Positions 44,748-56,525 of a DNA stretch of 64,000 bases are shown in pieces; position 1 is the stretch's first letter; each line of letters opens with the position of its first letter. The position numbers and the translations under genes were made by a program. Below the pieces are notes generated by a model. It saw nothing but the letters and a program-made list of their open reading frames with translations. It was not told the origin of the DNA and did no database searches. The stretch is from Nematopogon swammerdamellus (lineage: Eukaryota > Arthropoda > Insecta > Lepidoptera > Adelidae), in contig OX336342.1 of assembly GCA_946902875.1 (NCBI GenBank), positions 14,749,523 through 14,813,522 on the forward strand, read 5' to 3'.

Positions 44748-45130
44748 CTAGCTTTTGCCCGCGGCTTCGCTCGCGTAAAATTCGTATTAAAAAAGAAGAA
44801 AGTAAGTAAGCCCTCTACCTTACCTTTATTTCGGGGCGCGGAACAATTCGGTTTATATGAGAGCCACATCTTAGCGTAACAGGAACTGAATTTTATTTAC
44901 CTTATCGTGTGCCCCGTATAGTTAAATTGGCTTGTACTTAGTTTCATAGAATTCGGATGATCGGTTTAAGATTTATGGAGAAACATACATACATACAGAA
45001 AGATTTCTAAAAATCGTCAATTTAGTTTTAGTATCATACATAGAGTCTACAAACGCAATATCTCATTAAAACAAAGTAACTTACTCCATGACCATCCTTT
45101 AAATATTTATTATTAGTAGTATTGATGATA
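44748..45130 (-). mobile_element. Short Helitron (minus orientation)
   Basis: The left edge 'ctagcttttgcccgcggctt' is the reverse complement of the Helitron 3' end (...GCCGCGGGCAAAAGCTAG), followed by the interior with 'agaagaaagtaagtaagccc'. The right part (tcgtcaatttagttttagta; acttactccatgaccatcct) is shared with 40625-40860 and 48590-48735. The exact 5' end is not certain. Confidence 0.65.
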
Positions 45131-46207
45131 ATAGTGTACTGTAAAAAACCAACAATTCAACATGGAGTTTCTTCTGAGCGCTTTTAAATCGAAACTAATA
45201 ATACACTTATTTACGTTACCAGTTTCTTTTCACACCCCTATTCCCTTATCCGTAAAGAAGATAATTTTCTTCCGTTTGAGCGACCTATACCTACATTTTT
45301 TATAACTTTTTAGTGAGCTTTATACGAAAGAGGGCGCCCAATACAGCCCAATAAGCTTAAATATAAGCGAGAAAATCTCTTCTTTCGTTTATCGTAAACC
45401 TTTTTCGGGAGACCTATTACTGAAGATTAATTACTTGACTCGTAAACCAATTACAATCATAGCGTGAGGGGACTTCCCTCCGTCGTCGTCGCTTTATTAA
45501 GGGGCTGTAATGACAAAGATAAAATAGACTGACTGAAGAGATAAATAAGTACGTAGGTAGGTAGGTACATGACATGGTCCCGTACGACGGATACGGAACC
45601 CTAAAAACATACAGATTGAAAAACAATTGCGTACAACAGCGGACTTATCAGTAGTAGTGATTTCTTCCAGTTAACATTTTCTATAGGTATTTATTATGTA
45701 TGTTTCACTTACACTGCTAACAGTTGCCTACTCGTATAAGATTAGAAGAGGTTAAAATAAATAATATTACATTCCAATGAAATATCCTAAGATAGAGTAA
45801 TATAAACAATTATTTTAACAAGAAAATCATCAAGCATTACCTACCTGCTTCTGCCCCATAAAGAAATGGATGAAAATAAAATAAAGACGAGCTAAAATGT
45901 AGCTGCATGGAAATAAAGTCGTACGCCGTGCGTTGATTACGTCTTGATAGAGATTGATTCCTTCCTTTTAATGGGTTTAAATGCTTTAAAATACGTTTAA
46001 TGGGGTACAATATTTGCATTTTGTGATAGTTGCATCAGAGCCCTACTAAAAACATTTAAATGTAAAATTACTGCTAAGGAAATTGTATTACGAAAAAACT
46101 TTCGAGTATTTTTATTTAGAAACTTAAAAACATTCTAACTATAGTGTGACGGAACTCACTCATGATCTGGCAACTAAGCTTTTCCGAGCGTGGAGTTTAC
46201 TTAATGC
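45131..46207. other. Noncoding
   Basis: 45540-45610 has a (gtag)n scrap and a family-A-like end 'gatacggaaccctaaaaac'. 45640-45690 resembles a LINE tail on the minus strand (gcggacttatcagtagtagt; gatttcttccagt). Confidence 0.4.
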
Positions 46208-46653
46208 ACCTGGGTTAATTCACCTAGGTGCATTAACTATATTATTCGTAAATATTATTTACCTGGGTGCATTAACTGGATACCAAGTTCTTTCGAAGTT
46301 CCTTAAATCATATCTCCTGTTATGCATAACGTTCTTCAGTTCCTTTAAAAGAAAATTTGTTATGTTCTGTGCTACTCAATAGTGCGTCTTGGCAAATTTT
46401 TATCATCCTACTTTAATCTTTGAGTTTGAGAACAATTTAGTCAAGTATTTAAAGTAGGATGATAAAATTTTTCCAAGACTATTGAGTAGCAAAGAATATA
46501 ACAAATTTTCTTTTAAAGCAACTAAAGAACGTTATGCATAACAGGAGATATGATTTAAGGAACTTCGAAAGAACTTGGTATCCAGTTAATGAACCCAGGT
46601 GATTAGTATTTACGAATAGTATAGTTAATGCACCTAGGTGAATTAACCCAGGT
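46208..46653. mobile_element. Foldback element: ~205-bp inverted repeat, 34-bp loop
   Basis: The left arm 46208-46415 and right arm 46450-46653 are near-perfect reverse complements (acctgggttaattcacctag ... catcctacttta / taaagtaggatg ... gaattaacccaggt) with a few mismatches and small indels. No target duplication was seen. The open frame in the left arm (46146-46382) is probably incidental. Confidence 0.9.
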
Positions 46654-46761
46654 ACACTTTTTCAAACATAAATTTTTTTCAAATTAATTTTCTTCTTTTA
46701 CAGTTCGATTAATTGATTCGATTTCACATGTAGAATTTCATAAGAGCAACGGCTGAATATT

Positions 46762-47031
46762 TTTTTTATAGAAACTGACAAGGTTGGCTACTTCACCCAC
46801 TAGATCAGTGATGTTAGCCCATAACACCTTGATGAACTAGGTGCCATGTCAGTGATTCCCTTTGGTCGTGCCGGCTACACTGAACTGGACGGAAACAAGA
46901 ACTATTTACATAGCCGGTTTAACCGTGTTTCAACAGTTTTACGTGGAATCCGAACCACGGTCAGCCTCCAACAGTCGAGCGGTCACCCATCCATCCACCG
47001 TGCGCGCCCAGGTGTTCTTATGATCAGATGA
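46762..47031 (-). mobile_element. SINE, internally deleted
   Basis: 'tagaaactgacaaggttggc' at the left; the central part jumps from 'catagccggtttaaccgtgt' to 'caacagttttacgtggaatc'; then part of the 5S-like segment. Confidence 0.75.
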
Positions 47032-47187
47032 AGCATGTGCAGATGAATACCAGCGAAACTACAAGTCACAACTTGCAGTCATTAGCAGTAACACCCTGAG
47101 TTGGTTCATTCGTTTATGGTGGCAATTAGTTTAAACCATTTATGTTATTGGATAAAAGTTACCTTAGAGAAAATAAATATATTTGAT

Positions 47188-47330
47188 ATTTAAGGTTCCA
47201 TAACTCAAAAGAGGAAAAACGGAATCCTTATAGGATCACTCTGGTGTCTTGTCTGTTTGTCACGCCTTATTTTCTCCCAATCTACTGGACGAAAAAGTTG
47301 AAATTCGGTACATATATATAGAATTTGACG
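47188..47330 (+). repeat. Dispersed repeat family B
   Basis: 'taaggttccataactcaaaa', 'ggaaaaacggaatccttata', 'ggatcactctggtgtc' and 'gttgaaattcggtacatata'. Confidence 0.55.
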
Positions 47331-47479
47331 GCCCAATCGCAGATGTTAAGCATAAGATAACGAATTTAGATTTTGGGGGTCAAATTAGACATTTTAAATG
47401 TTATTTACCAATAATATGAACACCGTGATAGATAGTAACTTACATGCATGTACTCTATTATTCGTCAAATTATTCTAAG

Positions 47480-47705
47480 AAAACTTCATGACGACGACAC
47501 TGAAACCGCACGAAACCGGAGACTCCAGTGTATGTGCGATGACGTCGCTAATTGATCGTGCGAGGCGTCAAGCGGACACGCCGCCGCCGCCGCCGCCGCG
47601 TCGCGACGCGACGCTACGCTCGGCTCGGTGTCGCGACGCCCGCGCCGGCAGCGGCGTCAGCGTGTCGATACCTCATCCGGCAGATAAAGAGCGATTACTT
47701 CTCAG
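47480..47705. promoter_or_regulatory. CpG-rich block with GCC repeats
   Basis: It includes (cgc/gcc)n at about 47578-47600 and 'gcgacgcgacgctacgctcg'. Single-copy-looking, upstream of the Ig gene on its strand. A 5' UTR or promoter is possible but unsupported by any splice or TATA signal. Confidence 0.2.
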
Positions 47706-47881
47706 TTCATCAATGTCTGTGATAATGTGTTAGCTCGATTATTATATTAGTCTCCGTTCGTCTGAATTTTATGTATGGATCTGTATGTAGGTAAATGTCT
47801 CGGTAATAGATACGAGTGCTCTGTGATACAAGTAGTTGAAATGAAATGAAAATTAACTTTATTGTAAACTATAATAAAATT

Positions 47882-48172
47882 AAAGCGGCCAAGTGCGAGT
47901 CGGACAAGCGCACCGATGTTTCAGCACCACAAAAAATATCATTGAAAAAACGCGTAATTTTTTTACTTTTTCAATTTTATATTTATTATTTGTTATTATA
48001 CCCGCCATAACAACACATATTCTCTGTGAAAATTTCAACCGGCTAGCTATTTCGGTTATATAGATATAGCCCTAGGACGAACGGACAGACGGACGGACGG
48101 ACAGACAAACAGACAGGCAGACGGCGTATGCTTAGTAATAAGCTTCCGTACCGGATATGGAAACCTAAAAAG
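47882..48172 (-). repeat. Dispersed repeat family A
   Basis: 'ggccaagtgcgagtcggaca', 'cccgccataacaacacatat' and the GACGGACGGACGGACAGACA run; ends 'ggaaacctaaaaag'. Confidence 0.75.
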
Positions 48173-48195
48173 GGTCTCAAAAGGCGAATCTTTAC

Positions 48196-48250
48196 CTTGG
48201 GGATGTGGAAAAGGCGTCGGGGCGAACAATGCGATACTAAAGACTAACAT
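48196..48250 (-). other. Speculative signal-peptide exon for the Ig gene
   Basis: Minus-strand ATG at 48250 opens MLVFSIALFAPTPFPHPQ and ends one base into a codon at CAAG|GTAAAG, a good donor. That phase fits exon a exactly (G+CG = Ala). The hydrophobic stretch is short and the region borders a repeat, so this could be chance. It would imply a 17.8-kb first intron. Confidence 0.15.
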
Positions 48251-48589
48251 AATACAGAAAAGTAGTATGAAATATAAATAGATAGCTTACGAGTACATGG
48301 ACAAGTTCTACATAATATGTAGATACATATAACCAATATATATTTCCTTACACATTGGTTGGTAAGGCTACCATGAGAGTCGACCTTATTATCTATGTTG
48401 TAAAGTGAAAAAGACTGTATTCCCTAAACACTTGCTACGCTGAAAAGGGTATCATTGAGAGTGACGTCGCGACAGCCAGTCGATGCAATGAATCGCGCGA
48501 GCGCATACCACGAAATTATGAAATATCGCATTAAAACTCGCAAACCAACAAACACACAAAATAAACATAAAAAACAAAAAATAAAAACA

Positions 48590-48735
48590 AAAAAAATTTA
48601 AAACTAAAACTAAATTGACGATTTTTAGAAATATTTTCTGTATGTATGTATGTTCCTCCATAACTCTTAAACCGACCATCCGAATTCGATGAAACTTAGT
48701 ACAGGCACATTTGATTATACGGGACACATTAAAGA
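48590..48735 (+). mobile_element. Helitron-like fragment
   Basis: 'aaattgacgatttttagaaa', 'tattttctgtatgtatgtat' and 'ccgaattcgatgaaacttag', shared with 40625-40860 and, reversed, 44748-45130. Confidence 0.5.
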
Positions 48736-49349
48736 GGATCAGTAGGGTAAATATAAGTTGCTAAATTTGTTTTTAATATACGTAGTAGGGAAAGTTAGAT
48801 TGATTATTTAATGAAAATTTGAAATTTCAAAGAAACTTGACCTGTGTAGGCGAACTCGAGATCACTAGATTGGGTTTAATAAATAGGCCGATCGCAATCT
48901 ACGAGCCGTCTACTGGATAGACAGTAAACCAATAATCGGACCGCTTCTATAGGAATTATTACGAGATAAATAAAATATTATAAATTATGTTTCAAAGCCT
49001 GGGCATATTCAATTATCATTATGGCCTAAGATCGCACAATCAAATCTAAATATTTCTTCTCCTATTAATTTCGTTCACATATCTGATGCTAATTAGAGAT
49101 GCTAACATATAATATGGACTCGCGGGTTCAAATACCAATTGCGATTCTCTGAAGCGGCTGAAAATTGTTTCCGTAATTTGAGCTTTACTTTCTTACAAAC
49201 AATATTTATATTGCGCATCAAATATGTTTTCCATTGATCGATCCTAAATGACTTTACCCGACACCAATCCATGCGTTGCAGTCGACATTTCAACACTGTC
49301 GACCTAATTTGTCGACCACGTGTTCTTCCGGCGAAGTAAGTTGAAAGCG
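48736..49349. other. Noncoding
   Basis: No recognised feature. Confidence 0.35.
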
Positions 49350-49429
49350 AGTGTCCTCGGTCACAACGAGAGCACTTTTGATGTCTGATGGCCATTTAGA
49401 CTTAGCTCAAAGCATCAGCCGCTTCTTGC

Positions 49430-49555
49430 GACGTCGTCGTCGTCGCGACGCCACCCCCGCGCCACCCCGCCGCGACGCCACCCCCGCGCCACCCCGCCGC
49501 GACGCCACCCCCGCGCCACCCCGCCGCGACGCCACCCCAGGCCCTCGCGCGACCC
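49430..49555. repeat. GC-rich 27-bp minisatellite, about 4 units
   Basis: Unit: gacgccacccccgcgccacc plus ccgccgc. On the plus strand it would encode RRDATPAPP repeats, but no gene context supports translation. It is preceded by (gtc)n and followed by ordinary AT-rich sequence. Confidence 0.9.
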
Positions 49556-50149
49556 TTTGAAATAGATTTTGAGCATCATCGAGATTAGAAAGCAGCAGTA
49601 AGCGCTATCTGAAGATTAATAATAACTCATTTAAATTTCTTGGTATCTGTAAGCCTACAAGACATTTAGGCTACTAGGTGCTTGAAATGAACCTACCTAT
49701 TGGAAAATTCAATTCAAATATTACACTATCATCGTATTAATAAAATTCAGATTATCTATCAATGATATTTTCAATATTTAAAAACCTGTCAGTAACAAAC
49801 AAGGATGCATAAAATATTTTGTCAAAAGAGGAAATTTTTTTTGAGGAATGTAAATGTTCAGTTTCATAAAGGCGGCCATAGATCACCAAAAACTTAAATT
49901 CAAACTGTCGTTTGGATAAAGAAATGGCGCTGTTCAACCTCGGGTGGATATTACGCAAAGAAAGTATGCGGTAATGGCTTATAAGCCATAATAATAACGG
50001 GCAAAATGCCAGAGAGTGGCTTCACGCGAAAAAAATCTCCCTTACGAAAACGTGGAAAGGAAATATGAATGAGAGATTGCAGCGTGGGCACTTTTAAAAT
50101 TAAAATTCCTACCCTTGTTACCACATGAAAAGTGTTATCTCGTTACAGA
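49556..50149. other. Noncoding
   Basis: No recognised feature. Confidence 0.35.
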
Positions 50150-50295
50150 TATTTTCTGTAGCACTAAACGCTCCCGAGGGGACGAGACGCGGGGGCTGGC
50201 TGCGGAAGCGGTGGGGCAGCGGCGGAGGGTGCACGAGCGAGCGCGAGGCGGGGTGCCGCGTGGCGTGGAGGCGGGAGAGAGGGTACTGTGACGAT
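50150..50295. promoter_or_regulatory. GC-rich block, ~145 bp
   Basis: Dense CG sequence (gacgagacgcgggggctggc; gagcgagcgcgaggcggggt) in AT-rich surroundings. It has no repeat match. Candidate promoter, 5' UTR or unlabelled exon. Confidence 0.2.
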
Positions 50296-50441
50296 ATTTA
50301 CTTTACTGTCAGCCCATACTTTCGTCCAAACATGGAGTCGCCTTCAGTAGATCTGAAATTACTTAGTCTAAAATGAAACCCCGAATTAGGCGACTATACG
50401 TCTCTCAAACACTTAGTGAGATGCGCAGTTATTGGAGGGTT

Positions 50442-50818
50442 TTTTTTATGGAAAATTACACTGTTGGCTACTATACTATATCTGTGATGTCGGCCCATAA
50501 CCCCTTGGTAAACTAGGTGCCATGTCAGAACTTCCCTTCGGTCGTGCCGGCTACACTGAACTGGACAGAAAACACGAACTATTTACATAGCCGTTTCAAC
50601 CGACCTTTCATTCAGTGCGGTGGTATCAACCCGAGCGGGTTAAACCCTACCACCTAGTACGGTAAGAAGAGAAAGAACCTACAGTTTTACGTAGAATCCG
50701 AACCACGGTCAGCCTCCAACGGTCGAGCGGTCACCCATCCATCCACTGACCGCGCCCAGGTGTGCTTATGATTCGACCGACAGTCGACCGACCGCACCAC
50801 TGAGCTACCGAACCCGAC
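50442..50818 (-). mobile_element. SINE, full length
   Basis: 'atggaaaattacactgttgg' at the left and 'gagctaccgaacccgac' at the right. The tRNA-like head is intact (ctgagctaccg) and the 5S-like portion partly altered (cacccatccatccactgacc). Confidence 0.87.
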
Positions 50819-51379
50819 AATCTCTTTCGCTCTCTCTATAACTTCCTAACCGAGCGGCTTCATCTAATGACTAGACTAGGTCCATTTTATTTCAGCGTAG
50901 CTGGTATTTATGATGTATAATAAAAGAAGTACTGTAAATTCCATCACTGTGCAAAACACAGATGAAAAGATACAAAGGTAAAGTGAAAAGGTTAGGTATT
51001 TTATTCTTCTAAACACAAAAACATAACATACAATCAATCAATAATATCTTAGTAATCTTATTAATAACAAACATACCGGTCAAACACATAACCCTCCTTT
51101 TTGCTTCGCCGTAGTTGGGTAAAAATATAAGTTAACTAAGATAAGCCTACCTGTATCGAAGTCTAGATCGTCACTAGATCTCCGAAAATAAAGTGTATTT
51201 GGTATTGAACCTCATTATTTATTTTATTTTTTATTTGTTTATTTATTCAATAAGAGTACATATTTTACAATGATTGCATATTTTAGCTCCTACGCTAAAC
51301 TAGGTTTAACCAGGAGCCAACATAAGAACAGTAATAATTATATCAAACAACTTAAAATAATTAAAACAGAGATGACGGT
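50819..51379. other. Noncoding
   Basis: 51220-51360 looks like a reverse-strand retroelement tail (atttattcaataagagtaca; ttttagctcctacgctaaac). No exon. Confidence 0.35.
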
Positions 51380-51910
51380 AAGCGCCCAGACGGGATGACC
51401 TTGGTGCCTTGGTCGCGCGGTCAGGCTCTCGTCTGGGACGCCACTTGCGTCGACACGCTAGCTGATAGCTACGTTGTGTCAACAGCAAGAAAAGCTGGTG
51501 CCGCTGCTGAGGCTGCAGCGCTAGTGAAGCATAATCATTATATTGTAATAGCACAAAATTATGAAATGATTGCTTTCGCTGTAGAAACATTAGGGCCCTG
51601 GTCAGCTGAAGCAAAGTCTCTCTGCAAGGATTTAGGCAGTCGACTGATAGAAGTGTCCGGGGAGGCCCGAGCTGGGACCTACCTCTCTCAGCGCATTAGT
51701 CTGGCCATACAGAGGGCTAATGCGCTGAGTGTCTTGGGAACTTTCCCTGGATCGGTCGGTATGGATGAGATTTTTTATTTATCAACCTGATTTACAGATC
51801 TCATTCATATCACTGGTCCGGGGTTGTTCTTTTTTCTTTTATCACTCTGTATACTCTATAACCATATTGCAATAAAGACTCTTTCCTTTAAAAAAAAATA
51901 TAAAAATAAA
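51380..51910 (+). pseudogene. Retroelement-associated C-terminal ORF fragment with 3' tail
   Basis: The open frame 51395-51790 begins MTLVPWSRGQALVWDATCVD and ends in LSQRISLAIQRANALSVLGT followed by FPGSVGMDE. The pattern 'PW.RG..LVWD.TC.DT.A' and 'S..A.QR.NA.S.LG' recurs in many invertebrate genomes next to RT-like sequences. I do not know an official family name. After the stop there is a UTR with 'gcaataaagactctttcctt' and an A-rich tail, so this is a 5'-truncated 3' end of a transposed copy. Scraps are at 6465-6605 and 7010-7145. Confidence 0.6.
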
Positions 51911-52837
51911 ATAAAATTAAAACAATTGATATCTTAATTCCGTAGCAAATAATTACGTATTTATTTATAATTTGTAAAGCTATGTCAGATTATATATTTG
52001 GGTGGTGTGATTAGTGCATCAAATCAGTCATCCATCAGTCATCATCATCATCGGTCGTGTGCGATGGGATATCTGTATGTGTGAGTGTGTTTGCGTGTGC
52101 ATAGTTCGCTACTTTGAGTTCGTTCATCCTCCTAAAGGTTCAGTGAGTCAGTCAGTCTCACTTGTTCTAACTCCCACTTCAGCTAAATTAATTTATATCC
52201 ATATCCATACTTCCATACTAATATTATAAATTCGAAAGTAACTCTGTTGTCTGTCTGTCTGTCTGTATGTTACCTTTTCACGCCTAAACCGCTGAACAGA
52301 TTTCGATAAAATATTGCACGGAGATGAATTGGATCCTGAGGAAGGACATAGGCTACCTTTTGTCTCAAAAAACAACCCTTAAGTGGGTGAAATAGGGGAT
52401 GAAAGTTTGTATGGGGAACCTAGCATTTCTCGAGGTAGGGATATGACAATTCATATTTAGGCTTTTGGTATGAAATAAAGAATTACGTGTTTCAGCGTTT
52501 TTGCTAAATCAACCCTTAAATTACAATAGGGGATGATTTCAAAATTAGATTTTAGGATTTTATAAAATTTTGTACGGAGATGAATTGCATCCTGAGGAAG
52601 GACATAGGCTACCTTTTGTCTCAAAAAACAACCCTTAAGGGGGTGAAATAGGGGATGAACGTTTGTATGGGGAACCCATCATTTCTCAAGTTAGGGATAT
52701 AACGATTCATATTTAGGCTTTTGGTATGAAATAAAGAATTAGGTGTTTCAGCGTTTTAGCTAAATCAACCCTTAAATTAAAAAAGGGGATGATTTCAAAA
52801 TTACATTTTAGGATTAAATGATGGGGAGGGGGAGGGA

Positions 52838-53403
<566 letters not shown>

Positions 53404-53457
53404 AGTAGCGGGGCGAGGCGAATATTATTTTAACTTCAGTTTCTTATTTTAATATCG

Positions 53458-53490
53458 ATAGCTTTTTCCCGCGGATTCGTTCGCGTGAAA
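53458..53490 (-). mobile_element. Reversed Helitron 3' terminus
   Basis: 'agctttttcccgcggattcg' and 'ttcgcgtgaaattcg' is the reverse complement of the CGAATTTCACGCGAGCG...GCGGGCAAAAGCT end. Confidence 0.75.
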
Positions 53491-53494
53491 TTCG

Positions 53495-55440
53495 TATTTC
53501 AAAAGAAGAAAGTAAGTAACTGAGGGCGAGGCCTACGGTGGAGCTGCGTTCAGGAAGACTATAATCCTTCTCGAAGAAAGTAAGTAACTAAGGGTGTGGC
53601 CGAAGGCTGTATCCTGGAAGACGCTAAACCTTCTCGATGACAGTAAGTAACTATGGGCGATAGTTACTTACTTTCTTCAAGATGGTTTATAGTCTTCCTG
53701 AACGCAGCTCGGCCTTCGGCGTCGCCCTCAATTACTTAATTTCTTCGAGAAGGTTTATAGTTTTCCTGAACGCAGCTCGGCCGTCGGCATCGACCTTAGT
53801 TACTTACTTTCATCGAGAAGGTTATTGGCCTTCCTGAAGGCAGCTCGGCCTTCGGCCTCGCCCTCTGTTACTTCTTCGAAAAGGTCATCGTCTTCCTGAA
53901 CGCAGCTCGGCCTTCGGCCTCGCCCTCAGTTACGTACTTTCATCAAGAAGGTTTATAGTCTTCCTGAACGCAGCTCGGCTTTCGGCCTCGCCCTCAATTA
54001 CTTAATTTCTTCGGGAAGGTTTATCGTCTTCCTGAACGCAGCTCGGCCTTCGGCCTCGCCCTCAGTTATTTACTTTCATCAAGAAGGTTTATAGTCTTCC
54101 TGAACGCAGCTCGGCCTTCGGCCTCGCCCTCAGTTACGTACTTTCATCAAGAAGGTTAATAGTCTTCCTGAACGCAGCTCGGCCTTCGGCCTCGCCCTCA
54201 ATTACTTAATTTCTTCGAGAAGGTTTATATTTTTCCTGAACGCAGCTCGGCCTTCGGCCTCGCCCTCTGTTGCTTACTTTCTTCGAGAAGGTTTATAGTC
54301 TTCCTGAACGCAGTTCGGCCCTCGGCCTCACCCTCACTTACTAACTTTCTTCGAGAAGGTTTATCATCTTCCTGAACGCAGCTCGCCCTTCGGCCTCGCC
54401 TTTTATTACTTACTTTCTCCGAGAAGGTTTATCGTCTTCGTGAACGCAGCTCGGCCTTCGGCCTCGCCCTCAGTTACTTACTTTCTTCGAGAAGGTTTAT
54501 AGTCCTCCTGAACGCAGCTCGGCCTTCGGTCTCGCCCTCAGTTACTTACTTTCTTTGAGAAAGTTTATCGTCTTCCTGAACGCAGCTCAGCCTTCGGCCT
54601 CGCCCTTTGCTACTTACTTTCTTCGAGAAGGTTTATAGTCTTCCTCAACGCAGCTCGGCCTTCGGCCTCGCCCTTACATTCCCCTTACATTCTTCGAGAA
54701 AGTTTATCGTTTTCCTGAACGCAGCTCGGCCTTCGGCCTCACGCTTTGTTACTTACTTTCATCGAGAAGGATTATAGTCTTCCTGAACGCAGCTCGGCCT
54801 TCGGCCTCACCCTTTGTTACTTACTTTCTTCGAGAAGGTTTTTAGTCTTACTGAACGTAGCTCGGCCTTCAGTTTCGGGCATAGTTACTTACTTTCTTTG
54901 AGAAGGTTTATAGTCTTCCTGAACGCAGCTCGGCCTTCGGCTACGCCCTCGGTTGAGTACTTTCTTCGAGAAGGTTTACAGTCTTCCTGAACGCAGCTCA
55001 GACTTCGGCCTCGCCCTTAGTTACTTACTTTCTTCGAGATGGTTTATAGTCTTCCTGAACGCAGCTCGGCCTTCAGCCTCGCCCTTTGTTACTTACTTTC
55101 TTCGAGAAGGTTTATAGTCTTCCTGAACGCAGCTCGGCCTTCGGCGTCGCCCTCAGTTACTTACTTTCTTTGAGAAAGTTTATCGTCTTCCTGAACGGAG
55201 CTCGGCATTCGGCCTCGCCCTTTGCTACTTACTTTCTTCGAGAAGGTTTATAGTCTTATGAACGCAGCTCGGCCTTCGGTTTCGCCCATAGTTACGTACT
55301 TTCTTTGAGAAGGTTTATAGTCTTCCTGAACGCAGCTCAGCATTCGGCCTCGCCCTCAGTTGCGTACTTTCTTCGAGAAGGTTTATAGTCTTCCTGAACG
55401 CATCTCGGCCTTCGTCCTCGCCCTTAGTTACTTACTTTCT
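53495..55440. repeat. Large ~65-bp-unit array, 3 units forward then ~28 reversed
   Basis: Forward units to about 53658 (gaagaaagtaagtaactgag...), then an abrupt switch ('actatgggcgatagttactt') to reverse units (ttcttcgagaaggtttatag ... cgcagctcggccttcggcct). It is the same unit as in the 41.4-kb Helitron. Neighbouring units are 85-95% alike by eye. Confidence 0.93.
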
Positions 55441-55582
55441 TCTTTTCTTACTTTTACTTTTTTCGTTTTTGTTTGTAGCATAGGAAAATAACAGTAATCT
55501 TGTAAAAAGTGGAACTTTGTTATTGGCTATATTGTTTTTTAATCTATTATTGTAACTTTGTACATTGTAGCTGTTAAGCTTC

Positions 55583-55617
55583 CCAAATAAATAAATAAAT
55601 AAATAAATAAATAAATA
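55583..55617. repeat. (AAAT)n microsatellite
   Basis: It follows 'gtagctgttaagcttcccaa', a LINE-type 3' end, immediately before the Helitron 3' terminus. Confidence 0.8.
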
Positions 55618-55904
55618 CGAATTTCACGCGAGCGGAGCCGCGGGCTCAGCTAGTTCAACAATATTTTAATAAAGTATACATGATTTACAGTGGCAGGGAA
55701 AATTTGCAAAATAAAACCTGTCCATTAACATGGTAATATTTAATTTCAATTGAGTTTTTACAAATCAGCTCTAAACTTACACATACATCGATACGCACGA
55801 GCTCAGAGAAAAAAAAACGTTTTCGCCAATTCCGCAAAAAATAGATGACCATCTCAGTTTAAAGGGCCACTGGGACCAAAATATATCGGAAGGGTCCATA
55901 ACAA

Positions 55905-56050
55905 TATTAGGGGCCGGCCGGACGTCCGATACAGTGTGGATAGTGGTGAGTCAGCGCTATCGAGGGTCGCGGCCGCGCCCTCCGTCACCGAGGACCTTCG
56001 TCCTGCGGGAAGGATCAATGGAGATCTCTATTTCGGCGGGCGATATCGAC
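55905..56050. promoter_or_regulatory. GC-rich single-copy-looking block
   Basis: 'ggggccggccggacgtccga', 'gcgaggg'-type words and 'gtcgcggccgcgccctccgt'. No motif or repeat match. Confidence 0.2.
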
Positions 56051-56399
56051 GAGGATTGGTTTTCAATTAATACATGGGTCTCGTTACTCTTGTGTCGAAC
56101 ATAGATAGAACGTACATAAGTACTCGTAGATACGAGTATATTATCGACGTTAGTTTTAATTATATTCGTCTAACTAGTCGCCTTAAAATTTGGTAATAAA
56201 TTTTTCTGGGTTCATAAAGTTAAATTCTTGAGACAAGAAGTCGATAAAACTGAATGAAAAATTTTGTACAATTATAAAACGGTACATGATTCCCAGAAAA
56301 TGTGGAATATTGCGAAATATGTTTGTAATAAAAAGTCAAAAATAGTTTCCGTTCTTTTTTTATTTTTTTTTTATGGGGAGGACGACAAATGGCGCACGC

Positions 56400-56525
56400 C
56401 AGACTAACGCAGAGATGTAGTCCGACGGCGCCCACGGGCATTCGGGTATTTACGGGGGCTGCGAATACCTTGTCGGCCGGCTAGGTGCACCTTCACATTA
56501 TGTTTGAAGGACCCCAGACTGTACA
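56400..56525 (-). pseudogene. LINE RT C-terminal scrap
   Basis: 'gtagtccgacggcgcccacg', 'ggctgcgaataccttgtcgg' and 'gaaggaccccagactgtaca' parallel 529-850 and 30090-30240. Confidence 0.6.

Noticed and set aside
46146..46382. 78-codon frame with hydrophobic residues, possible small membrane protein
   Set aside because: It lies within one arm of the inverted repeat, with no supporting context.
47488..47733. 81-codon frame rich in Pro, Arg and Asp as a coding exon
   Set aside because: It is driven by a (GCC)n run and CG-rich composition; no motif or splice pairing.
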